Source: Anaerolineales bacterium
Lineage (GTDB): Bacteria; Chloroflexota; Anaerolineae; Anaerolineales; Villigracilaceae
Length of the DNA stretch: 64,000 bases
Direction: 5' to 3'
Assembly: GCA_016789365.1 (NCBI GenBank)
Contig: JAEURH010000004.1
Span: 1-64,000, forward strand
The notes under the pieces are model-generated. The model was not told the origin of the DNA. It made no database searches and saw nothing but the letters and a program-made list of their open reading frames with translations. The position numbers and the translations under genes are program-made. Shown one piece after another: positions 24,171 to 33,230 of this stretch (position 1 is its first letter; every line of letters begins with the position of its first letter).

Positions 24171-26078
24171 TTACTTCTGACAGGTTTCGCCAATGCCCAT
24201 TGCTTCAATGTTCGACATTGGATTGGCGGTTGCATCTAATACATATCCACAAACCTCTGGGCGGGCGGCGGCGATGCGCAAGCGATAGAAAAGCGGAATG
24301 GCTGGTAATTCTTCTGCAAAAATAATTTGAGTCTGACGATATTCATTCAAATATGCCTGCTCATCACGCAAAGCAAATTGAGCATTTCGGCATGCAGTAT
24401 CGTATGCTTGATTGTTAAAGCCCGTAATATTCGTACCAATAAAATCATTTTCAGCGTTTGGAATTTCAAATGAAGTAAACCAATGGCAAGCAGGTTCTAC
24501 ACTTTCAACACCTAAGGCGTATTCAGCCAAATCAAATTGACGACCAAATAACAAACCATTGGGTGAATACAATTCATTTTGTGAAAGATATTGAACGTTT
24601 AATCCAATGCCACATTCAGCCAATGATTCTTCAAGAATGGCGGCTACTTGTCTGCGTTGCGCTGTGGATGTGGTGTAATAATTTAGTTCTAATAGCGCGT
24701 TGTAAGCAACATTACGAACATTTACAGCGCGGCGTGGTGTAGATGGGTTATCGTCATGGTCTTGCCAGCCTGCTTGCTCTAACAATGAATTACCAACTTC
24801 GGGGTCATAGGGGATGGCTTTAAGATTTGAGTCATAGGTTGGGTGACTTGGCGGCACATAACTAGCAGGTACAGGTGTAAAGCCAAATAAAACATTATCC
24901 ACAATTGCTTGGCGATTCAAACAGTATGCAATCGCTTGGCGAGTATAAACATCACCAAAATAATTGGGGCGGTCTTGTTGCAGGTTATAACCGTTATCAT
25001 AAGATGCGGGATTAATCCCCAAGCCCAGCCATTCAACAGACATGCCGGTCGTCACAAAGGCTTGCGCTTGTTCAGCAGATTGCATCTCTTGCAATAAGCC
25101 GACATGATTCTCTAAATTAATAGATGGGTCTAGTACATCACAACGCCCGGCGATTAATTCACTCAATGCCACATCTGGCTCAGAAATAAAGCGAAAAATA
25201 ATTTCATCCGTTTTTGGGAAGCCATCTCGCAAACGGAAGTAGTAAGGATTCTTCGTCAAAGTAATATGGTCATTCGGAATCCATTCTTTCACCATGTACG
25301 GTCCCCAACCTGTTGGTGTGCGTGAAGCAATATCAATAGACGATAGTTCTTCAGCAGAAAATTTACTCCACAAATGTTTAGGAGCAGGATGAAAAAAATT
25401 TGTAAAGTAAGTTGGGTCCACAAAGCCTGGCAAACCGAACCATTGCAGAACATGGGTATCTGCCGCTTCGTAAATTTGAGTTCGCTCTATCAAATATAAA
25501 TTTGTATCGGTATCGGCTTGAATTTCAAAGGCATAAATCGAATCGTCGGCAACAATAGGCGTACCATCTGACCATGTTAAGTCTGGGCGCATCCGAAAGG
25601 TGACAATCATTTGGTCCATTTCAATTGCGTCTGTGCCGTCATAAGTGATGATGCAATCATCACTACGACAACCTGCAGGTTTCACGCGCACGCCAGTTTC
25701 TAAATTGACGAGGTTTCCATCCGCATCTACCACGATGCTTTGTGGTTGCACGGTGGCACGAGTTATTTCTGCATCACCATTTTCAAGCGAAGGAAGCCCA
25801 GTCAAAATGACAGGTTGATATTCATAATCTACTGTATTGATAGGTCCGTTATAAATGGCGGCAAGCACGCTTTTTGCAGGAGCATTCAATTCGCCAAATG
25901 GATATAAACTATTCGGCTCCGCGCCTAAGCAAACAGTAAGTCGGGAAGTAGAAAGGGTTGAGGTTGGGGAAACAGGCAGAGGCGTGGATGAAGCGGTTGG
26001 TGTCGCATTTTGATTTTGAAATCGCACGCATCCTGTTATTAATGTCATCATCAATGCAAATGAAATTATTTTTTTCAT
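24171..26078 (-). CDS. Oligopeptide ABC transporter substrate-binding lipoprotein (family 5), canonical order
   Basis: The 635-residue lipoprotein (lipobox LITGC, Cys at about 17) has the normal family-5 order: N-lobe first (RLTVCLGAEPNSLYPF, DLTWSDGTPIVADDSIYAF, GWGPYMVKEWIPNDHITLTK, SELIAGRCDVLDP), then the C-terminal half starting YTRQAIAYCLNRQAIVDNV and ending PAIPLFYRLRIAAARPE. It would capture peptides outside the cell for the adjacent OppBCDF pump. It is downstream of oppF but separated by a terminator, and a TATAAT box lies 7 bases before ATG 26078, so it has its own, possibly leaderless, transcript. Confidence 0.88.
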   Translation of the reverse strand: MKKIISFALMMTLITGCVRFQNQNATPTASSTPLPVSPTSTLSTSRLTVCLGAEPNSLYPFGELNAPAKSVLAAIYNGPINTVDYEYQPVILTGLPSLENGDAEITRATVQPQSIVVDADGNLVNLETGVRVKPAGCRSDDCIITYDGTDAIEMDQMIVTFRMRPDLTWSDGTPIVADDSIYAFEIQADTDTNLYLIERTQIYEAADTHVLQWFGLPGFVDPTYFTNFFHPAPKHLWSKFSAEELSSIDIASRTPTGWGPYMVKEWIPNDHITLTKNPYYFRLRDGFPKTDEIIFRFISEPDVALSELIAGRCDVLDPSINLENHVGLLQEMQSAEQAQAFVTTGMSVEWLGLGINPASYDNGYNLQQDRPNYFGDVYTRQAIAYCLNRQAIVDNVLFGFTPVPASYVPPSHPTYDSNLKAIPYDPEVGNSLLEQAGWQDHDDNPSTPRRAVNVRNVAYNALLELNYYTTSTAQRRQVAAILEESLAECGIGLNVQYLSQNELYSPNGLLFGRQFDLAEYALGVESVEPACHWFTSFEIPNAENDFIGTNITGFNNQAYDTACRNAQFALRDEQAYLNEYRQTQIIFAEELPAIPLFYRLRIAAARPEVCGYVLDATANPMSNIEAMGIGETCQK

Positions 26079-26085
26079 ATTGAAT

Positions 26086-26091
26086 ATTATA
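26086..26091 (-). promoter_or_regulatory. -10 box directly in front of the substrate-binding-protein start
   Basis: TATAAT on the minus strand is 7 bases before ATG 26078, leaving no room for a Shine-Dalgarno sequence. A leaderless transcript is predicted. Confidence 0.5.
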
Positions 26092-26105
26092 ACCATGTTA
26101 AATAA

Positions 26106-26131
26106 AAAGAGACTGCTTGCGCAGTCTCTTT
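26106..26131 (-). terminator. Intrinsic terminator of the opp operon
   Basis: An 11-bp perfect stem (AAAGAGACTGC / GCAGTCTCTTT) with a TTGC loop, followed on the minus strand by TTTTTA, just after the oppF stop. Confidence 0.88.
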
Positions 26132-26137
26132 ATTATT

Positions 26138-27127
26138 TTATTCTGCCAACAAACATGCCACAAAGTGACCTGGGCGTACTTCTCGAAATTCGGGTTCTTC
26201 TTGGCTACACCTATCAATTGCAATTGGGCAACGAGTGTGAAAGCGACAACCACTTGGCGGGTTAAGCGGACTGGGAACATCGCCTTTAAGAATGGTTCGC
26301 TCACGCTTGACGGTAGGGTCTGGAATTGGGATAGCAGACATTAAGGCTTTGGTGTATGGGTGCAAAGGACTGCGGAAGAGTTCGTCGCGGTCAGCAAGTT
26401 CAACGACTTTGCCGAGGTACATCACAGCAACACGGTCAGAGATGTGTTCAACGACGCTCATGTTGTGGGCAATAAACAGGTAGGTTAAACCAAATTCGCT
26501 TTGCAAGTCTTTGAGAATGTTGAGAACTTGTGATTGAATGGAAACATCTAGCGCGGAAACAGGTTCGTCACAAACGATGAATTTAGGATTCAATGCCAAA
26601 GCGCGTGCAATACCGATGCGTTGTCGTTGACCACCTGAAAATTCATGCGGGTAACGGCGAGCGTGATATTCTTCTAAGCCAACTTTTTTGAGCATTTTGA
26701 GGACAACTTCCCAACGTTCTTTTGGGTCACCAATTTTGTGAATGTGCAAACCTTCCATCACAGATTCGCCAATCGGCAAGCGCGGGTTCAGCGAGGCATA
26801 CGGGTCTTGGAAAATGATTTGCATATTGCGGCGAGCGGCTTTGAGCGATTGAGAACGCATTTCAATAACATCTTCACCATTGATGAAAACGGAGCCAGAA
26901 GTGGGTTCGATTAATCGCAGCATAGCGCGCCCGACAGTTGTTTTGCCGCACCCGGATTCTCCTACTAGCCCAAGCGTTTCGCCTTCTTTGACTGTGAAAC
27001 TAACTTTGTCCACTGCTTTTACCCAAGCGTTTACACGTTGAAGAACGCCGGAGCGCACTGGGAAGTATTTCACCAAGTCTTTTACAACAACTAAATCGTA
27101 ATTACTTTTGGATTGATTGTTAGGCAT
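26138..27127 (-). CDS. oppF: Oligopeptide ABC transporter ATP-binding protein OppF
   Basis: The 329-residue ATPase has Walker A (GESGCGKTT), the ABC signature ([10 protein letters not shown]), Walker B ([12 protein letters not shown]) and the C-terminal oligopeptide-type extension with a four-Cys motif ([15 protein letters not shown]...VAC). I place the start at 27127, 8 bp after the oppD stop, because conserved sequence begins with [13 protein letters not shown]; the frame is open further upstream into oppD. It forms a heterodimer with OppD to power peptide uptake. Confidence 0.92.
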   Translation of the reverse strand: MPNNQSKSNYDLVVVKDLVKYFPVRSGVLQRVNAWVKAVDKVSFTVKEGETLGLVGESGCGKTTVGRAMLRLIEPTSGSVFINGEDVIEMRSQSLKAARRNMQIIFQDPYASLNPRLPIGESVMEGLHIHKIGDPKERWEVVLKMLKKVGLEEYHARRYPHEFSGGQRQRIGIARALALNPKFIVCDEPVSALDVSIQSQVLNILKDLQSEFGLTYLFIAHNMSVVEHISDRVAVMYLGKVVELADRDELFRSPLHPYTKALMSAIPIPDPTVKRERTILKGDVPSPLNPPSGCRFHTRCPIAIDRCSQEEPEFREVRPGHFVACLLAE

Positions 27128-27134
27128 AGTAGAT

Positions 27135-28181
27135 TCATTTCTTTGCGTTAATTTTGGAATTTTGAGGCGGAGTGTGCCCATTCGCCTCTTGATATAGCCA
27201 GCAACGTACGGCATGTCCGCCACTGGTTTGGATGAGGTCTGGTTCTTTTTCGGTACAAATAGATAAGTTATGTTCAATTCGGGCTTGGCAACGAGGAGCA
27301 AAGCGGCAACCCACTGGCAGGTTAATTAAGTTTGGTACTGTGCCAGGAATAACATCTAACTTTTCACGCACTTTTCCAAGGATTGGGGTTGAGCCAATTA
27401 AGCCTTTTGTGTATGGGTGCAATGGTTCTGCAAACAAATCTTGCACGCTGGTTTGTTCAACGACTTGCCCAGCATACATCACTGCTACACGGTCTGCCAT
27501 TTCAGCAATTACGCCTAAATCATGGGTAATGAGGATGACTGCTGAACCTAACTGAGTGCGGAGGTTACGCATCAAGTCTAGGATTTGGGCTTGGATGGTG
27601 ACATCGAGAGCGGTGGTGGGTTCGTCTGCAATCAATAAGTCCGGCACACAGGCGAGTGCCATAGCAATCATCACACGTTGCGCCATACCACCAGATAGTT
27701 CATGCGGGAACGCTTGCATACGTCGTTCTGCGTCTGGAATACCAACTTGTTTCAGCAATTCAATGGTGCGAGTTTGGGCGGCTTCTTTACCAAAATCTTG
27801 GTGGATGTTTAGCACTTCACCAATTTGTTCGCCGACGCGAAAGACAGGGTTAAGTGAAGTTTGCGGTTGTTGAAAAATCATGGAGATGCGATTGCCACGC
27901 ACATGCATCATTTCGCTTTCAGAAATTTGTAATAAGTCGGTACCTTCAAATAGAATTTGACCTTCTACAACTTTTCCCGGTTGGCTAATCAGCCGCATGG
28001 TAGAAAGCGAAGTAACGCTTTTTCCACAGCCTGACTCGCCTACAATGCCTAACACTTCGCCTGGGTAAACTTCCAGGTCTACACCGTCTACTGCACGGAC
28101 AACTCCATCCTCAGTATAAAAATAAGTTTTGAGGTTTTGTATCTTTAGCAGAGGTTGATTTGTGTTTGTTTTTTCAGTCAC
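27135..28181 (-). CDS. oppD: Oligopeptide ABC transporter ATP-binding protein OppD
   Basis: The 348-residue ATPase has Walker A (GESGCGKSV), Q-loop ([11 protein letters not shown]), signature ([10 protein letters not shown]), Walker B ([12 protein letters not shown]) and the oligo/dipeptide C-terminal domain with Cys residues ([18 protein letters not shown]). It lies 15 bp after oppC and just before oppF. Confidence 0.93.
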   Translation of the reverse strand: MTEKTNTNQPLLKIQNLKTYFYTEDGVVRAVDGVDLEVYPGEVLGIVGESGCGKSVTSLSTMRLISQPGKVVEGQILFEGTDLLQISESEMMHVRGNRISMIFQQPQTSLNPVFRVGEQIGEVLNIHQDFGKEAAQTRTIELLKQVGIPDAERRMQAFPHELSGGMAQRVMIAMALACVPDLLIADEPTTALDVTIQAQILDLMRNLRTQLGSAVILITHDLGVIAEMADRVAVMYAGQVVEQTSVQDLFAEPLHPYTKGLIGSTPILGKVREKLDVIPGTVPNLINLPVGCRFAPRCQARIEHNLSICTEKEPDLIQTSGGHAVRCWLYQEANGHTPPQNSKINAKK

Positions 28182-28196
28182 AAGAGTTCTCCAAAG

Positions 28197-29192
28197 TTAG
28201 AGTTTTAAGCGCGGGTCAAGTGCATCGCGTAAGCCGTCGCCAATGTAGTTAAAAGCCAAAGAGCAGATAAAAATAGGAAGCCCAGGTACGAGTGGAAGCC
28301 ATGGGCGGTCGAGCATAAACTGCTGGGAAGCAGCAAGCATGTTGCCCCAAGTCGGAATCGGGTCTTGAATCCCAAAACCTAAAAAGGCAAGAGCGGCTTC
28401 ACCAACGATGTAACCTGCTAAACCAAGCGAAGCATCTACGATGATGGGTGCCATAGCATTAGGTATCATATCACGAGTAATGATGCGGAAGTTAGAAGCA
28501 CCTAAGGAGCGAGAAGCTTCTACAAAGGTTTGTTCACGCAAGGAAAGCACCATGCCACGCATAAGTTGTGCGGCATTTAACCAACCAAAACCCGCTAAAA
28601 TCAAAATAATCAATACGGCACTTCGCGCGTCTCTTGGTGTGAGGAGCAGAAGGTTGCCCATAAAAGTTAATATCGACTCTGGAATCGGTATCAGGTTTTC
28701 ATCCCGCAGAAGCATGGCTGAGATAATCAATAACAGCGGCAGGGTAGGAATGGTAAGCATGAATTCTACAAAGCGCATCAAGACAGAGTCTATCCAACCA
28801 CCAAAGAAACCGGAAACTGCCCCAATGACAATACCTATGGTTTCGGATATGATGACAGAGATAAGTGCAACCGTGAGTGAAATACGCCCAGCATAAATAA
28901 GGCGCGAGAAGTAATCTCTACCAATGTGGTCTGTTCCCATGTGGTGAACACGTCCGGTTGCTTCGTCCACAGTTCCCCAAGCGACAAAATATTTATTGAC
29001 AGAGAGTTCTTGAACTTGAAAAGGAGCTATCACAGGGGCAAATACGGTGATAGTGAAAATAAATATCATCAATATAAGCGACACCATTGCTAGCCGATGT
29101 CGCCTGAAACGCATCATTACAATTTGAAATGGGGAACGCTCTTCGATAGAGATTGCTTCTGCTGAAAGGTTTGCTACTTGTGCGACAGACAT
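28197..29192 (-). CDS. oppC: Oligopeptide ABC transporter permease OppC
   Basis: The 331-residue permease has an N-terminal cytoplasmic segment (PFQIVMMRFRRHRLAMVSL), one helix, an external loop containing HHMGTDHIGRDYFSRLIYAGRIS, and the core five-helix domain with the EAA-type loop (EASRSLGASNFRIITRDMIPN). It pairs with OppB. Confidence 0.93.
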   Translation of the reverse strand: MSVAQVANLSAEAISIEERSPFQIVMMRFRRHRLAMVSLILMIFIFTITVFAPVIAPFQVQELSVNKYFVAWGTVDEATGRVHHMGTDHIGRDYFSRLIYAGRISLTVALISVIISETIGIVIGAVSGFFGGWIDSVLMRFVEFMLTIPTLPLLLIISAMLLRDENLIPIPESILTFMGNLLLLTPRDARSAVLIILILAGFGWLNAAQLMRGMVLSLREQTFVEASRSLGASNFRIITRDMIPNAMAPIIVDASLGLAGYIVGEAALAFLGFGIQDPIPTWGNMLAASQQFMLDRPWLPLVPGLPIFICSLAFNYIGDGLRDALDPRLKL

Positions 29193-29211
29193 AAAATTAT
29201 TCCTCTACCTT

Positions 29212-30414
29212 TTATGATAAGCGAATTCGTGGGTCTGCCAGCGTGTAGAGAAAATCACGCAAGAGGGTAGCAATTACCGTGAGAACCGCTAGAATGAAGA
29301 AGATAGACATGGCTACGGGGTAGTCATAGTCACCCAGAGCAAGCAAGTATAACCTGCCCATGCCAGGCCATGCAAAGATGCTCTCGGTAATAATAGCACC
29401 ACTAAATAAACCGGGCAGAGTAAATACCACAATCGTAATAAATGGAATGAGCGCGTTGCGAAGGGCGTGCTTCAAAATAACAATGCGTTCAGTCAAGCCT
29501 TTGGCGCGGGCAGTGCGGACATAATCTTGGCGCATCACTTCTAACATGCTGGCACGCACAAAACGACTATACAATGAAATATTTACGATGGTAAGCACCG
29601 CGGCTGGTAATAAGATGTGTAAAAATCTATCTTTGAAACTACCCGCTTCTACTGCGCCGATAATGGGTATGGTGTAATCACGAACCGATTCGGATAGCCC
29701 GGCAGGTATATAAGGCAAGCCTGCCTCTTTGGGAACCAGAGAGAACAAAATAATCATCACAATGCCGAAGAAAAATGTCGGCATTGCAGACCCCATAAAT
29801 GCTAATGTAGTAAAAATATAATCAAAGCGTGAATATTGCTTAACTGCTGAATATACCCCCAATGGAATTCCTATCAACAAAGAAAGTAGAGTTGAAAGGC
29901 CAATTAACTGTAAAGTCTTAGGCAACCTACTCAAAAGTAAGTCGGAGACGGGGCGGTCTCGCAAAATGCGCCATGACAAGCCAAAATCTCCTAACAGAAT
30001 GCCTCGGCTGGTACGCCTGCCCTCTAAATCTTTCAATTGCACGTATTCTTTACAACCTGTTATACGTGATTCATATTCCCCTGTTTTTTGATTCAAAGTT
30101 TCTGTTTCAATAGGTTTTCGGCACCCAATGGTTAAGTCAGAAAAATATTCTTGGCCACCAATAACAATGGGACCTCGCGGCACACCAATTAACCAGCGTG
30201 TAAAACGATAAGGAAGGTATAAGTCCAATTCAAAATAAGCACGGATGCGGGCAATATCATCTTCATTGATTTGGAAGCGCGCATTTTGTTGTTGTTGCCT
30301 GAGTCCGGCGAGCGGTCCCCCTGGGGCGAGGTTTAACAAAGCATAAGAAGCAATTGCTGAAACCAGCACCACAATAATCATTTGGAATATTCGTCTGATA
30401 AAAAATGCAGTCAT
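29212..30414 (-). CDS. oppB: Oligopeptide ABC transporter permease OppB
   Basis: The 400-residue permease has the OppB N-terminus (FFIRRIFQMIIVVLVSAIASYALLNLAPGGP) and an extended external region of roughly 110 residues before the core (with two Cys, TIGCRKPIE and ITGCKEY). The conserved membrane core follows with the EAA loop (RTARAKGLTERIVILKHALRN). The external insert is longer than in E. coli OppB and could contact the lipoprotein receptor. Confidence 0.92.
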   Translation of the reverse strand: MTAFFIRRIFQMIIVVLVSAIASYALLNLAPGGPLAGLRQQQQNARFQINEDDIARIRAYFELDLYLPYRFTRWLIGVPRGPIVIGGQEYFSDLTIGCRKPIETETLNQKTGEYESRITGCKEYVQLKDLEGRRTSRGILLGDFGLSWRILRDRPVSDLLLSRLPKTLQLIGLSTLLSLLIGIPLGVYSAVKQYSRFDYIFTTLAFMGSAMPTFFFGIVMIILFSLVPKEAGLPYIPAGLSESVRDYTIPIIGAVEAGSFKDRFLHILLPAAVLTIVNISLYSRFVRASMLEVMRQDYVRTARAKGLTERIVILKHALRNALIPFITIVVFTLPGLFSGAIITESIFAWPGMGRLYLLALGDYDYPVAMSIFFILAVLTVIATLLRDFLYTLADPRIRLS

Positions 30415-30489
30415 CGAAACACCTCAGATAGGATAGGTGTGCCTCTTTCGAGGCACACCTATTTCTAACTTACACTTACACAAGCAAAA

Positions 30490-32355
30490 TTAGCGAATGA
30501 ACAAAGCAAGGTCAATATGTTCCCAGGTTGCGCTTGGGTTTACATAGAGAGTAATCTTGCCTTCTGCGGCGGCGGCAGCCAATGTTTCAGTTGGGCTGAC
30601 AATCGCTTCTGAACCGAGGGTATCAATTTCACCACCTAAAAGCAAGCCTTCTTGGCTTTCAGGAGTGATGATTTGAATCACGATATTGGGGGTTTTGACA
30701 GGGGTGCCATACCAATTTGGATTGGCTTCGAAGACCATGCGTTCACCCTTTACCCATTCCACAATGCGGTATGGACCATAGGAAAGCGGGGTTTCTGCAA
30801 CGAGTGGATTGGTTGCCCATTCTGCGGCAGGAACATCACCCAATTGATGAGCAGGGTAGATGGGCCATACAGGGATGAAATATAGCGGGTCTTGAACACC
30901 AGGTAACCAAGTTTGGGTATAGCCATTACCAGAGAATTCAACGCTTGCAGTCTTGTTACAAGTGATGAAGGAAGTAGCACCGGATTCTGGGTCACAAGCA
31001 ATTTTTTGACCAAGTTCGAGGTCAGCACTTGTTACAGGTGTGCCATCTTCCCAAGTTAAGCCATCAACAAGGTCGAAGCGGGAAACGAGTTGTTTCATGC
31101 TGACGGTTCCACCAGTGTATTCAACTGTTTCGCCAGCGGAGTTGATGATGGTCACACCAGCGGCAAGGTCAACCACATCGCCATTCGCATCCACAACTTT
31201 TGCACCTTCAGAAACTTCAACATCATTATTGGTGGTGCCACCGTTTTCGAGGGTGGGTAATTGCTTCACCAACACTGCTTGGAAGTCATAGTTCAAGCTG
31301 GTCGATTGGAAGGGGCGAATCAAAGTGTAAGCAACATTTGCTACATAAGCATCTTCCACAAGGGTGAAGAGTGAAGCGGGTTCTTGTGGGAAGCCCATCA
31401 CAATCGTGTCGCTACCGGCAATTTCCCAATCATACACATTGTAAGTGTAATAAGGTTCACCTGGGGTAGGAGCAAAGCCTGTTAAATCAGCAGAAGTTGC
31501 AAGCGTTTCGGTGCGGTTGAACAATGGAATGCTAGGAACATCATTAGCAAATTCGGCTTGGAATGTTCGGTAGAAACCAATGCGTTCGTCCTTTATTAAG
31601 GTGTTATTGGCGTTCTTAATTGCGGCACTGGCGGTTTCATTACACCAACCCATATAGTTCTGACCTTCCCAACCGTTTGAAGGGGTAGGAATTTGGTCAC
31701 AAGCATACAAGGTTTGGCCACCCGGGTCAGCAGTACCAACCCAAGCGAATGCGCCAAGTGTGAAATCACGGCGGGCTAAACCAGTAGTATCACCGAACCA
31801 CCAAGAAGCAGGGGCATACAATGGGATAATTTGGACACCACAATTTGCCATTTGTTGAACAAAAACAGCACCCCAAGTTTGGCGGAAGGTAGCATTGGTG
31901 GTTGTGAATTGAAGCGCGAGGGCTTCGCCATTGGCATTAGTACGAATAGAAGCGCCTTCAGCGAGAGTCCAGCCTGCTTCATCAAGCAAGGCAGCGCCCT
32001 TTTCAGGGTCAAATTCATAAATGGTGATATTTTCATCACCAGCATAAGCCCAGTGGTCGGTTGGGATATTGGTGTGCATCACCAAGCCTTCTTGTTGCTC
32101 AGGCGTTAAGGTGACATACACAGACTTAATCAAGTCCAATTTATTTGTACAATAGGAAAGAGCCTGACGAACTCTCACATCGCCTAAAATTGGGTGTGGG
32201 GTTGTGAAAGCATCGCGTTCAACTTCAACAACTTCCGTCACAACAACTTCGACGGTTTCCGGGTCAGCTGGTGCAGCAGGGGTACCACAAGCGGCAAGTA
32301 CCATGCTAGCAATTACCAACAAACCGATTAAAGCAAACAAACGGTTTCGTAACAT
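30490..32355 (-). CDS. Circularly permuted family-5 oligopeptide-binding lipoprotein
   Basis: The 621-residue lipoprotein (lipobox LAACG, Cys23) is first in the opp operon. After the signal peptide it starts with what is normally the C-terminal half (about 53-311: ILGDVRVRQALSYCTNKLDL, FDPEKGAALLDEAGW, DVPSIPLFNRTETLA). It then continues with what is normally the N-terminal half (about 312-621: DTIVMGFPQEPASL, DGLTWEDGTPVTSADL, YGPYRIVEWVKGERMVF, ATWEHIDLALF). The neighbour at 24171-26078 has the usual order. The break falls between ATWEHID and the VRVRQAL helix. GGAGGAGA precedes ATG 32355. It should still fold as a two-lobe binder if the old termini are close in space. Confidence 0.85.
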   Translation of the reverse strand: MLRNRLFALIGLLVIASMVLAACGTPAAPADPETVEVVVTEVVEVERDAFTTPHPILGDVRVRQALSYCTNKLDLIKSVYVTLTPEQQEGLVMHTNIPTDHWAYAGDENITIYEFDPEKGAALLDEAGWTLAEGASIRTNANGEALALQFTTTNATFRQTWGAVFVQQMANCGVQIIPLYAPASWWFGDTTGLARRDFTLGAFAWVGTADPGGQTLYACDQIPTPSNGWEGQNYMGWCNETASAAIKNANNTLIKDERIGFYRTFQAEFANDVPSIPLFNRTETLATSADLTGFAPTPGEPYYTYNVYDWEIAGSDTIVMGFPQEPASLFTLVEDAYVANVAYTLIRPFQSTSLNYDFQAVLVKQLPTLENGGTTNNDVEVSEGAKVVDANGDVVDLAAGVTIINSAGETVEYTGGTVSMKQLVSRFDLVDGLTWEDGTPVTSADLELGQKIACDPESGATSFITCNKTASVEFSGNGYTQTWLPGVQDPLYFIPVWPIYPAHQLGDVPAAEWATNPLVAETPLSYGPYRIVEWVKGERMVFEANPNWYGTPVKTPNIVIQIITPESQEGLLLGGEIDTLGSEAIVSPTETLAAAAAEGKITLYVNPSATWEHIDLALFIR

Positions 32356-32487
32356 GAGTTTCTCCTCCAAGAAGAATTTTTAAATAGGTGGTTTTTTCAA
32401 CAAACTACATCTTACATTTTTTTCAACATCTTTATTAAAGCACCACCTCCTTTTCATAAACTTACGAACCGAAAATAGGCAAAGCAA

Positions 32488-32515
32488 ATTATACCTAATT
32501 ATCTAAGTACGTCAA
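32488..32515 (-). promoter_or_regulatory. Promoter of the opp operon
   Basis: TTGACG (32510-32515), a 16-bp spacer and TATAAT (32488-32493) on the minus strand. The -10 sits in ATTAGGTATAAT, close to the extended form seen at glyQS and DUF433. Confidence 0.75.
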
Positions 32516-32658
32516 CAGCCATACTTAAGAATTAACCTGTATAGTCACCTTTGATGGATAATAACCCAACACAAAATAAACATAAGATAAACCCACGCTT
32601 CATTCCTGACCTGCATCCTGTTTCTAAAAAAATAACTTTTTTCTTCGCTACCACCTTG

Positions 32659-32687
32659 TTGACACGCCCCCTCACCTGCCATACAAT
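32659..32687 (+). promoter_or_regulatory. Consensus sigma-70 promoter of mscL
   Basis: TTGACA (32659-32664), a 17-bp spacer and TACAAT (32682-32687), with a short leader carrying AGGAG before ATG 32713. Confidence 0.8.
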
Positions 32688-32712
32688 CAAAAAAAATCAC
32701 AGGAGATTCAAC

Positions 32713-33102
32713 ATGCTAAAAGAATTTCGAGAATTCATTGCACGCGGCAACGTACTAGACCTTGCCATCGCAGTCATCATCGGTGGTGCATTTGGAAAAA
32801 TTGTTACATCCCTTGTCGGTGACATTCTCACACCTTTGATTGGCTTACTCATGGGTGGAATTAACCTTAGCGAAGAGACATCCACAATAGGAGAAGCCGT
32901 TATCAAATGGGGTGCATTCGTACAAAGCATCTTTGATTTTCTCGTCATCGCCTTCGTCATCTTCTTAATTGTAAGAACTGCAAACAAAATGAAGAAAGCC
33001 CCTCCCCCAGCTGACCCAACTACCAAAGAATGTAATTTCTGCTATTCAACCATTTCTATTAAGGCAACCCGTTGCCCCAATTGCACATCACAGTTAGGCT
33101 AA
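32713..33102 (+). CDS. mscL: Large-conductance mechanosensitive channel with C-terminal zinc ribbon
   Basis: The 129-residue protein has the MscL N-terminus (LKEFREFIARGNVLDLAIAV and IIGGAFGKIV, pore helix 1), the second helix (SIFDFLVIAFVIFLIV) and the cytoplasmic end (NKMKKAPPPADPTTKE). A short ribbon with two CxxC pairs follows (CNFCYSTISIKATRCPNC, about 109-126), which would bind one zinc. AGGAG lies 7 bases before ATG 32713, downstream of a consensus promoter; an in-frame ATG at 32551 lies upstream of that promoter. The channel releases solutes on hypo-osmotic shock. Confidence 0.92.
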   Translation: MLKEFREFIARGNVLDLAIAVIIGGAFGKIVTSLVGDILTPLIGLLMGGINLSEETSTIGEAVIKWGAFVQSIFDFLVIAFVIFLIVRTANKMKKAPPPADPTTKECNFCYSTISIKATRCPNCTSQLG

Positions 33103-33123
33103 ACAAGTAGACAAGTACATAAG
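33102..33123. repeat. Short-period repeat, ACAAGTA type, short copy
   Basis: ACAAGTAGACAAGTACATAA matches the units of 4649-4690 and 37813-37851. It directly follows the mscL stop codon. Confidence 0.5.
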
Positions 33124-33136
33124 AATTAAGATATAA

Positions 33137-33176
33137 GTAACGAGTAACAAGATTTTACGCTCTTGTTACTCGTTAC
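33137..33176. repeat. GTAACGAGTAACAAGA hairpin element
   Basis: Perfect 16-bp arms (GTAACGAGTAACAAGA / TCTTGTTACTCGTTAC) with an 8-nt loop, followed by another TTGTTACT unit. It may terminate mscL transcription but lacks a proper T-run. It lies next to two other short-period repeats in the same intergenic space. Confidence 0.7.
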
Positions 33177-33230
33177 TTGTTACTACTAATTTTTTACTGA
33201 ATACCGAATACTGAAAACTAATAACCAACA

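Larger units (their letters stand above)
32356..32712. other. Divergent control region between oppA and mscL
   Basis: This 357-bp gap holds the oppA promoter (32488-32515, minus), a leader of about 126 nt with a possible AGGTGGT / ACCACCT pairing (32383-32389 with 32443-32449), and the mscL promoter (32659-32687, plus). I see no small gene in it. Confidence 0.6.

Noticed and set aside
30490..32355. Frameshift or misassembly as the reason for the odd domain order
   Set aside because: The gene is a single uninterrupted frame with its own signal peptide, ribosome site and stop; only read data could still argue for misassembly.
33102..33229. Possible CRISPR-like array
   Set aside because: Units are short (8-16 nt), of several unrelated types, without regular 30-40 nt spacers, and there are no cas genes.
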